Assembly (NCBI GenBank): GCA_018398585.1
Contig: JAGTTD010000007.1
Span: 6,517,320-6,581,319, forward strand
Direction: 5' to 3'
Length of the DNA: 64,000 nucleotides
From: Simmondsia chinensis
Lineage: Eukaryota; Streptophyta; Magnoliopsida; Caryophyllales; Simmondsiaceae
A program made the translations under genes and the position numbers. The notes under the pieces were generated by a model. It was not told the origin of the DNA, ran no database searches, and saw only the letters and a program-made list of their open reading frames with translations. The number at the start of each line of letters is the position of its first letter. Position 1 is the first letter of the stretch. This document shows, piece after piece, positions 21,601 through 33,600 of this stretch.

Positions 21601-24600
21601 CTTTAAGTTTGACAACAGACACAAGGTCTGGAAGCTTCCAAACACAAGCTGTGCGATCCTGGCACCAAAGGAGATACAGCAGGTAATTACAGCCACGATG
21701 AAAGCAAATTCTTTTGTTTTGAATGAAAGAAGAATTCCCCAGACATCTCGAGGAGTTTAGGACCTTTTAGGTAGAGGGATAATTGTGGAGTTGGCCTCCA
21801 TCATTTCATTAGATTATCAGGGAAATTTCACAAATCAATACATTAATTCTCCATTAGTAGAAGCCTGACCCTGAAAGATCAACTCTATCAATAGGTGGCA
21901 AGCTTAACTAACCTGAGAACCACTACAAACATAGCTGTCATTTGGTGCAACAGCAAGCGAGTTTATATCTTTGTCGTGAGCTGCTACAACTGCTTTTGCC
22001 TTCAGGCTAGCATGCTTTTCCATGTCATAGTTAATACTATCAAAACTCCACACCTTGATTGTGCGATCCCTAAATAAAAAGGAAAGTCAAATAGGCAATA
22101 AGGAATTTTAGAATCACCAATATCACTACAAGAAAATATTATGAGTTTCCTGCCTATCAAGATCCAAAATGATCAAAACATAAGTTTATCACGACAACTT
22201 TTTGAGCGTACACAGGATCCGCATATGTTAAGATATATGCGACTTGCTAAAGATTTAGCAGAATCAGATGAAAAATGGTAAAAGCAGACAAGAGTCAGAA
22301 AGCAGCAAATAAAGACAAGGAATACCGCAGAAATTCACTAATGAGATTCTAGGCCTTTTGATGCAGTAGCAGGATAATGTAAACTATGGGATTACTTAGA
22401 AAAAGTTTTAAGTATGTTAGTAACTTTTAAATTCTTTAGATATTAGCTTATCCTTTAGGAGTTACTGGGTTTCCATTAGATATTAGCTTATTCTTTATGT
22501 GAGTAGACTGTCACGCTTGTGTGCTTCTCAGGTTAGAGTCCTTGGAAACAGCCCATTTTAGGGTAACACTCTGAGGGGGTAAGGCTACGTACATCCCTTC
22601 CCCCCAGACCCTGCTTATACGGGAGCCCTAAGGCACTGGTCAGTTGTTGTTGTTGTTGTTGTAGATTAAGATTATTTAGGATTATCTTTTATTTTAGTTG
22701 GATTAGGATTATATCTTTAGGATTCAGATGATTTTTATGTTCTAGTAGATTTTATCTTTTCGAATTCAAGATACCTACACTATAATAGCGCTCGTATGTA
22801 CTTTACGAACATATCTTTGAATGAAAATTGAATCCAGAGTTTGAGAATTCGATTAGAAACTATTAATTTTCCTTTTGTACATCACCTTTATTTGCATAGG
22901 GAAAGATAAAATGGAACGCACCCAATTTGATACAATTTCCATTAGCTTCACTCTGATGACACCAAATATGAATGTTACAACACAGCAGCGAAGTTTCAGC
23001 AATGAAACTATCGCCTAATTTCTCTATGCAACAGCCCTTACTAAAACAGGTGCAGATTGGACGACAGTTCAATGTCTCCGTATTTCCCAACAAGTAGAAC
23101 TTCAATAAATAAGACGAAACGGCAGGAAAGGGGCAACTTTTAACTCGCCATCTTTCTTCTAAGCAAAATATAAGACTCTCCAGCCATGCTGACACTCTAT
23201 ACGGCATAGAAAAAGCAGAAAGGACTGAGGGCAGGAAGGGGCAAACCAGATTGTTCTTCTCCTTCCCATACAACATCAGCAATAATACCAGGTCAAAAAT
23301 GTTTCTCTTCTTAACCAACGGATGCTACATTCCACAACCCTTCTCTTGCCACAAAGTTTGTACAAATACTCCGAAGGCTTGAAAACTGAAAAATTCATAT
23401 TGCAAGGCAAGAAAGCAAGAGAAGGGTAAATGCACCAGAGGTTATTCCTATCTAAAACATCTAGAACTCATTCACCCTTTCCCACAAGAAGCATGACGAT
23501 GGGTCTCCATGTTCAATGATCAATTATAATCCAACAGCGAAAGCTCCATAGAAAATGCACCATGCTTAGTTTTTGCAATTTTGGCATAGTTAATAATAAG
23601 AATGCAGGACAGAGGTTATCATCCGCAACAATGTCAAAAGGCAGGAACTATCAACTTTAAGTGCAAGTGCATCTTGCTACATCAAAGAGCAATTAGAAAT
23701 AAGAACATTTCATTCAATCGTCATATGCTGAACGACATGAAAAAAACGATTCCAAGAATTTTTAGGGAGGACTCCTAGAAAAGAAAAAAACATGAAACTG
23801 AAGTTGTTAAGAAGGCAAGTTCACATATCCTTTTGAATACAGGATCGAATGATCCCAAATTCATATCTCACACACCCTTTGAAGATTTCATCATTCATGG
23901 CAGAGTGCAAAAAACGGTTTAAACCGTAATCCGAACCAGACCAAACCGTAAATTACGGTTTGGTTTGGTTAATTTGGTTTATGGGTTGAAAAATTATGGT
24001 TTGGTTTTGAAAACTTTGGTTATTAGAATTTACGGTTTAGGTTTGGTTTAAAACCAAACTTAAACCATAAACCATAAACTAAAGAATCTAATGATTATTT
24101 ATATCATCCAAATCATAACAAGTTATATTAGTGGCAAAAATTTACTTGATAACGCGATAAAAATAATTAGGGTTATTTGTACTAAACGTGTTTGTACTTT
24201 TTTGATCGTGTCAACTTATACTTTTAATTATGTTAATTTAGTCTCTCTAGAATTTATATTATGTCAATTTAGTCATTTGGTCATATTTAATTTAAGGTAA
24301 TGATGTAATTTTTAACAATAAAATCATATTAAATGCAAGTAAAATCCACTCGTTGATTCAATTTAACATAATCTGTGACTGAATCACTAAATATTTCATT
24401 AACAATTTAACAAAAATTTTAACAAACTCAATGTTACTGCTGAATTTGTCTAAAAAATGTTACTATTAAATTTAACAAACCAATTTTATGTATCTTTCCT
24501 AGTTTTTTGTTTATGTAGTATAGAATATAAACATGTTTTATACTATGAATTAGGAAAAGAAGTAAAGTTTTCGTATTTTTAGATGTTTTTGTAGTTAATG

Positions 24601-27600
24601 ATGATTTTAAAATTAATCAAATTATGTTTATATTAGTGTTAAAAACAAATTTTCTATTATAATGATTAAAACCATAAACCGGACCGGACCAGATCATAAT
24701 TACGGTTTGGTTTGTAAAACAAAACGGTTTGGTTTTGGTTTGTAAAATTATCAAACCATATTTTTACAGTTTGGTCCGGTTTGGTAAGCATAAACCGCCA
24801 AACCGGACTGTGTGCACCCCTAATCCCAGGTTTATGAAAGTGCATCACACAGCTTTTCGATTACTTTAGATTTGGCGAGAGAATAATAGGAGATAAATCA
24901 AGTGTCCCCAGGAAATATCAGATCAAGACATGTCCAGTAAGTGATTTTACCTACTACCACTGACAAAGAAGTTTTGACGCTTCCTTGAAAAAGCAACAGC
25001 TCCAACATCTCCCATATGGCCAACGCCAACCCCAATGCATCGCCTCTTTTCTGACTCCCATAATCTAACCTGTAGATACGTCAGCAGTTACCAATACAAC
25101 CTAAACCAAGCAAGTAACAAAAATAGACCACTGAAGACAGTCATGTGAGAAATAAGTTCCCACAGAAACATGTAATAACAGCAAAAAAAGCTCTCTATGA
25201 TATCATGAACAAGCATTTGAATCAGTAATCTAGCTTTGTCAAAATCATCAGTGCTTCGTCACTACCGATTGCTCCCTGCTTCAAATTTTTATTCATAGAC
25301 CAATGACCAGATACAACCAAATCAGAAGAGAAACAAGCAAACGCAAGGAGCATGACTTACAGTGTTATCCTTGCTACCTGTCACAATTAGTGTTCTCCCA
25401 GAACTCGCTAAACAGGTGTCAAGGCACATAATAGTATCAGTATGCCCAGCCAATACGTAGGCACATGACATTGATCCAACATCATAGACGCACACCTGCA
25501 CATAGACATAAATTATCAATTCTCAAGTACCTTTACTGATATCAAAACCATAACCCTCAAAGCAAAACCACATAATGCATAAGACACTATTTTCCTTCAA
25601 AGGATCTTAACGTACACATTGCAGTCAAATAATGGACTGTAAGATTCTCCATCAAGAACTTTTGGCTTTAATCTCTTGCAATTCGAGAGGAGCACGAATG
25701 CAGGAGGACATTCTCTTACAACAGAGTATCTTAACAACTCAAAATTGTCAGGAAAACCATCTAACTGGTGCCAATGAGATTTTCACTGGCAGCAGATCTG
25801 CTTACAAAGGGAAGAATTTAAGCAAAACGTGAAACACACCTGTTCCAGATTTGTAGCAACAGCAAGAAGCTTTTCATCTTCACCCAAGAACTTCATATCT
25901 ACAATCTCTTCATTGTTACCAATGAGCCTTTTATTGAGGCTTAAGTCGAAAACCTCATTAGAACGCATCAGTGAACAATAGAAAAGAAATTGCTGGTCTG
26001 CAGTGACACACAGTAACCCTTGATCAGATGGCAACACAGTGGCTGCAGTGAAACCTCTTCTGAGCTCTTCATTGTTGGCACTAAAAGCCACATCTGAAGT
26101 CTTCTGCTCAAACAGACAAACTGCACTGTTGTAGAAAAACGATGAGTCGAGTAGCATAAAAGACACAAATTTTGCTCAGCAACATTGCAAGTATCCTTCA
26201 TTGTATAAGTTCAGCAAGATATCATTTTTACCCTTCTGAGTTCCATATCCGTACGATCCCACGTTCACCAACAGTGATGAAATAAACTTCAGGGTGACCA
26301 TTTCTGCTTTTCCCCGTTACTTTTGAAGATATATGAGAATAGAAAGTAGTTCCAGAGTGAATGACACAAACAGCTTCGAGCACCTCATATGCTGGTACCG
26401 TCATCTTACAGCTGTAGTCATTGAGGTCCCATATGTTGACAACCTGAAGCAATTCAAATGTAACACCAGTCAAAATAATTAGTATCAATAAAGATAAAAG
26501 AAAGCAGAGACAAATCCTAGAAGCAAAACTAATATTGTACTCAAAAGCTTAGCACAAAACAACAAACATCGAATACTGTTAGACATCTCTCATTCAATAT
26601 ACAGGTGCAACAGAATGTTTAAAACAAATTTGTGAGACAAGCGTGAGATGGAATATCGCCCTAATGAAGCAAGTACGTAACAGAATGCAACAAGCCACAG
26701 CTTTTACTAACAATGGCTCATACAAAAAATGAGAAAACTAATAACTGAACAATTTCTTGCTGTAATTTCTGAAGTGGAGACAATTTTTTCGTTCAAAGCC
26801 TTTCATTGTGATTTTTTAATTATTGGAATTTTCTTTTTTTTTTTCCCTTCTTTTGATAGATAAAGTGGTTTGAAGTCATTTGCTGTTAGTGGCTTGTTAA
26901 AGCACAGTGGTCATGTAATATACCAACTGTGGTCATGATTCCGACCATTAGTTGGAAGTACCAACTGAAGATGATTATTAACAATATAAGTCTCCAAATA
27001 CAAGTAAATCCTCGGCAAAATATTAGGATTCTACAGATGCAGTAGTTTATAACTAAAGCAGGTATCATAATTCTGTCAATTTACAGTGAACTGAGACTGA
27101 AATGTGGACATCAATTTGATAGTTCAACATATGAGAGAGAATTGAAATATCATGAATCATATTTGATATTAACATACATGAAGGGCCTTCCCAAAATAGA
27201 ACAAAACACCTCAATTTTGGTTTAACACAATTCAGTGTGCTCAGTCCAAAATACGTATAATACATGGCTTTAGGTCAGCGCCACTATCATCAAAGCTCGA
27301 AGTCCACGCTACATATGGGTTAGTCAGACAATCCCCCTCCCAAAAAAGAGCTTGTTTTGTTGTCACACCCTTTAAAATTGAAGGATCATCCAATATCTAT
27401 TATACCAGCTAATACCAGATAAATGCTTTTGATGTCAAAAAATCAGTCAATCTAACAAGCACATTACTTAGTTTGCATGGTAAGAGCTCATAGCATCTTA
27501 TGCAATTCTTTCTTAGTTTCACAATCCAAATAAACATTTACTAAGGTGCTTTTGTTCTCTAGTATAAAGCCACGTTATCCATTTATCTTCATATGACCAT

Positions 27601-30600
27601 CTAAGCACTTCCACATGTGTCTTGTTTTAAGTTGTCCAATATTCATATATGTAAAGAAAATATATTTTATAAGGGAAGAATTATAATAAGTAAGGGAAGA
27701 AATTATAATGAGAAAGCAATATTGTACAATAAGTTAAAAACAAAATTTCTTCAAAATAAAAGAAAATATAAATATTGTTAAACATAAAGCCGACCAACAT
27801 TCTATTTTCAAGGCATCCGACCAGAAAAAAGTGTTCAGGTCCACTTATACTTCAACGATTCATTATGCCGTAAAGTACAAGTAAGGGATAAGGATACTTG
27901 AATATTGAAACAACACTTGATCACCTCAAATTCGACAAAAACATAAAAAGATTTTAGAAAATAATCAATTTTGATCTCCAGACACATACTCTTGTCCAAC
28001 ACGCACACCCGCGGTTGGTAATAATCAATTTTGATCTCCGGACACATACTCATGTCCAACGCGCACGCCCATGGTTGGTAAGTTATGTCTACCTTACCTA
28101 ACCAAAAGCATTGCATAATGTGATGCTCAAGTTCATATCTTGTTCAAGGAATAGACTGACAATCTAGTCCAAGTACAATTTGCTCCTTTTCCCCATCTAA
28201 ATTTCTCAGAAATCACAACCACAGGTTTCTAAAACCTCCTTCCATGCTACTGTCTTATAAGCCAGCAAGTAGAACAAGCAATAGAATTTGAAGCAATGGA
28301 GAAGTGAGACCAGCAACAAAGAGTAATATATATCATACACTTGCGCAAATTATGGGCGTGAATGTTCTCCAGATGTGAAGTGAAAGAACTGAAAGCTGAG
28401 AGTGCCAAATAATGAGACTAAAAAACATGCCTTATCTCTTCCAGAAGTAAGTAAGAATCGATTATCCTGTGATGTTGCCAAAGACGTCACTGCTGAGAAA
28501 TGTTTTTCCATTGTTGCAGCACACTTTTTAGTAATGAGATCCCAAACTCGTACGGTAGCATCATCACTTCCTGACATAAGCTGTAAAATAGAGTAAGTGA
28601 TACACACTGTTTACCAACAAACTTCAAGGAAACATCAAACAACATGTTCCATAAATGACCAGTATATTATTCTTTCCAGTAATCAGGAAAAGTGCCATAA
28701 ACCATTCTCACTTGACATGGATACATATAGACAGACATTTTCAATCAGCTATACAGAAAACACTCAACCAAGCATGAGAGACCTTAATTCATACAACATG
28801 ATGTAGGTTCTTTATCAGACTTCAGATATAATTCAGGCTTCTACTATAAGGGCTCTCATCATGGCATCTGGATCAACCAAAATAAGGCAATTGTTTCAGG
28901 AGAACTATCATATCAGGGTCCTTAGTTATGGAAATCATGAGATTGAGAACCTAAGATAATTTGTACCAAGTCAATGGATTGCTCAGTGAAATATGGTTTA
29001 CCAACACTAGAGTAAGGAAAGAACCAATTTCCCCAAGGTTAAGCACATATCAATTAGAAGTAGAACTGTCATTGATATCTAGAAAAGCACAACAAATAAA
29101 ACCTTCCTATCCCCTTCCTGCCTCCTTCCTCCCCAACATCAAGGTAGAGGGTGGAGGAGAAAGGAGTAGTGGGTGTTTTACAAGAAGCAGGCAAGGGAAG
29201 GCAGAAAGGGAAGGTCAGGGAGATTTCACAAGCAAAGGTGGTGGGAGGCGGTAACAACACCAAATATGATGTGGTATACGAAGAAGTTTCAGGTCAAGGG
29301 AGGAGAGAGGTCAATGACAACAAGGGATGTTACTGACATACAAAGGAAGAGAGTTCTGGGTCAAGAAGAGAAAAGGAGAAACCTTTAGCGATTTTAAATA
29401 GATTTAACAAATTGATGAGTTTTTTTTAATTTCTCAATCAATTTTTATTGCATGGGAATATTCTCTCTTAGCTAGAGGCGTATAATTAACCAAGCCGCAT
29501 CATGCTATTTAACTCAAAAGACTTGCCTCTCAAGCTCAAGCCAAGTAGATCTCAAGCCTAGTAAAACTTGAATTCAGCCACTCACAAACCTAGATGAGCC
29601 TAAATAACCCAATTGGGAGCTAAAACACAGGCCTAAATGTGCCCAACCAAGCTAAGTTCAAACCTAAGTCAACCGAGTTTTGGCATAATCAAACCCAAAC
29701 GAGCCTATTCAACCCCGAATGAGCCCAGGCTGAGCCTAAATGAGTCTAAACAAGACAAGCTTAGCTCAAAACTTTCCCAGCTAGGTTCAAGCTTAATCAC
29801 GTTAAGGCAAGTTCAAGCTCATGACAAATCAAGCTCTAGCTCAAAGTGTACACGCTTGGCAAGATTTGAGATTGCAAAGATGAGCCCTACACGATGGGGC
29901 TCTCCTCAGCTCAGCTCATTTAGTCAGTATGCCATGTCGCCTGCTTTCAAAAAGAAAAGAAAAGAAAAGAAACCTTGAGACTGCAAAATTTTATCACTTA
30001 GGTATCCTATGCACAAACATTATGAATGTTTGTCAAAATCCAATAAATTTTCACTATAAAATGTTGACGTGATACATGATTACAACAATTTATATGAGTT
30101 ATATCAATGTTTTGAGTGAAAATCCAAAGGATTCAGAAAACAATTCATTGAAATTCTAACAAATGATATTATATATTAGCAAAATAATGAATCGTGATAG
30201 CATTTTACGACAGGAAATCATAACATTATGTAGAGAACACTTATCCATTGTTATAAATATGCTCCAAGTTAGCAACTTCAAATAAAAATCCACCGAATTC
30301 TGGCAGAAAGTACCTAATTCATAAAATTCTTAAACATCAAGATACCTGAGTGATAATTTTTTTAAACCTCAGCATAACTCATTGTATATATTGAAATGTC
30401 AGAGTACTTAGATGATAAATCCTCAAACCAAGGGTACCTAAGCGATAAATTCCCTTATTGTTGATCACGATCTATAACTTGCAAAAGATAAGGGGTATTA
30501 CATATGAAGAGCACACATTATTCATTTTAGCATAATGAACTATTTTTTGTCACGCTATAAATTCCTTTATCTCCTCAATTCATTGCATACATTCCTATAT

Positions 30601-33600
30601 AAAACATGATCAGTGTACTTATACCAACAAATAAGTAGCCCTTTAAAGTATTGACCTTTGGAAAAAAAATATTTCACAGAACAACAATAATCCAATTGGT
30701 CCAGCCAAGCCACCAATCACTAGATTAAATGGCGGTCAGCATCACCAAACATCAGACAGGAGAGTAGAAATACTTAGCTTTCAGAACCTCAATCAGCAAA
30801 CATCCATAATATACAAAATGCTCAACCACTGCAAGCTTTGCGCACGAAAGTGTAAAATATCATGCACAAAATTTTTCAACTTTTATCCTTCTTTGATCAG
30901 CAAAACGCAAAGGAACAAAAAGGAACATACCCAGTGCCTCAAGGACTCCCGCCTACGCAGGGTCTGGGGGGGGCGGATGTACGCAGCCTTCCCCCTTCAG
31001 GGTGTTAACCTGAAGAGAGGCTGTTTCCCAGTGCCCCGAACCTGAGAGTAAGGACTTCCCAGGAGGTTACCCATCCTGGTACTACTCTCACCCAAGCACG
31101 CTTAACTTCGGAGTTCTATTGGGATCCGGGGAAGGCGTGTTGGTTCCCTCTTTGGTTGATCAGCAAAAAGCAAGCAGAAGATAAAACAAAACAAACTCTG
31201 AAGGAAGACATTAAGTCAAAGTCATTGCATCAGGTAACTCATCTCAAATCAGGTCCATATAGCAATACTATGTCAGGAAAATAGTTATATGTCACATCTT
31301 GATCTTTTATTGTGTAGAGTCGCCATTTGGTGAATGCACAACCATGAGAGAAAATGCAGTCTGCAACCACAAAATTCTTATCCGGAAAGAAGCTACTTGA
31401 AAACCCTGCCAAGACCACTTAAAGAACAGAGAGCAAGATGACCATGAATAATGTAGAAACACAAACTATTGTACTTACTAGCAAATGATTCGGATCAGGA
31501 TGAAACATGATGCACGTAACCACCCCTTTGTGCCCTTTAAAGTAGTGTGTGCAGAATCCACCATCTACATCCCACACAAGAACTTTTCGATCAGCTCCAG
31601 CCGTTGCAAGCAATCCACCTGATGCATCACAAGCCATTGCCATCACTGGCCCTTCGTGGCCCTACTCAAAAAATGGCAGTCATTAAAGCATATAACATCT
31701 CATCTTGTCAATAAATCGAATGTACAAATTCAAGTTCTCACATAAACATATGTGTGTAAACATAGTTTTTGGATAAATATATGCTTTATTGGCAAGTAGC
31801 AAGTGATTGAATATGTTTGGTACCATTTTTTGTTCGTAGCTTTTGGCTTTTAAGAAACTAAAAACCAAATTTGAAAACCAGTTTTTTCTTATTTTTGGTT
31901 TGTTGTCTTCAATCTTCACTCAAACCATGAAGAAAAAGCTAAAAATCAAAAATATATGTTAAAATATGGTTTTTAGTTTTTGAAAAACTAAAAACTGCAA
32001 ATATAAAACGATATCGAACATGCAGTAAACATGATTGCTAGTTTTGAAAACTTCAATTGCCAAATCTTGAAAGAATTGAATCTTCTTTTAAAAATTTAGA
32101 TTCTAGGCTTAACCAATGCGAAGTGGACCAGTTGTACTCAAGTGAGCTATCTAGCTAATCCTTGATATCCCAGGGCATCCCACTGATGATAGAAGGCATC
32201 ATCCTCTCAGCATTCCTATCTGGTATTAAAGCCTATAAGTAGAATATAACGCACTACAAAATAATTGTAGCATTGAAAACTAGAATTAATGGACTAATGA
32301 AAACATGTCAATTTCCCTCGCATTTCTCTCCGCATGTCTTTTCTTCAACTGAAGATACGCTTACCGCATAGAGCCTAACTGTATAGTAAACTTCTCTAAA
32401 AATGTTATATAACAAAAGGGATTCTTTCTACATAAAACTGCCTTCAAAATAGTCATTTTTCACTCAACTACCACAACTTTTCAATTTTTTAGAAACCACC
32501 TTCAAAAGTTTAAATATTTTCAAGCAACCACCTTCATCAATGCCATTAGCATTCCAATTGAAATACACATGTGATTTTGCTTAGGTTATATATAAAATAA
32601 AGGAAAACACAAAAAACATCAGTTTTATATGGCAAGTTTGAATGTATGTACACACAAGCATATAGCAAGATTCAAACCTGCATATAGACCATTTAAATGT
32701 ATATTGTTTTACTAAGCGAGCTAACATTGTTGGTATTAATCACACATCAAGCACATTGGAAGCGAAAACCAATATAAGCATCGAAACAGTAACACACCAA
32801 TATACGTTGAAGCCATTTCTCAACTAAAGGGAAAAACTATGGGACCCAATCGGGTGCCTCATCCACAATGAGATTTGGAATTACAATCTATATTTGGAAC
32901 CCCAAATCCCATCTCACACCACTCAGCCCAAACATGACTATTGCACAGTGATTCACCAACCCTCCTCAATATAGCTATTGCACAACGAACCACCAACCCT
33001 CCTCAACATAACCCTCACATCTTTCCTCATTGTTCTTCTTCTCTCTAATTAACTCTCATCTGACAAACCCCTTTTATAATTAAGTTTCCTCAATCTAATA
33101 TGATTCAAAATACTGAATCAAATCAAACTCATTTCAATAACCCAATCTTAATCAGATACAACCAAATCATAGCTTATCTAAATCTCAAATAAAACAAATG
33201 AATATCTAATTTTGAGGCAAAGATATATTTACAAACACCAACATGTGAGTTCATCTCTCCTCTTTTATATAAAAAATGTAAAATTACACGTATAACCTCA
33301 ACAGAGAACTAACGGCATTAACATAAGTGATCGATTGAGAAAATTTAAACTTTTGAAAATAATTTTACCAAAAATAGAGAAGTTGCATTTGTTAAGTGAA
33401 AAATAACTATTTTTAAAGTAGTTTTTGATAATTAAAAAACCCTAACAAAAATCTAATTAGCGATAATGTACCTTCCAAGACCGGATGCATTTGAGAGTGG
33501 AAAGATCCCAAACCCTAATTTGCCTACTATGGCTAGAAGAGAAGAGAATTCGACAGTTAGGGCTAAGAGCGAGGGCAGTAACTTGCTCGGAATCGCCGTC

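Noticed and set aside
22863..23318. A 151-codon gene on the minus strand
   Set aside because: Lies inside TOZ intron 7 with no recognisable domain and no splice or start context.
30940..31155. A functional 5S rRNA gene
   Set aside because: The 5S part is incomplete at its 3' end, lacks a T-run terminator and continues into a LINE-like tail. TSDs bound the whole unit. The same holds for 17912-18156 and 12017-12251.
17912..31155. 5S sequence as part of a Cassandra-type TRIM (an LTR element with 5S in its LTR)
   Set aside because: No TG...CA LTR ends, no primer site or purine tract, and target duplications of 14-18 bp rather than about 5 bp. The tail is LINE-like.
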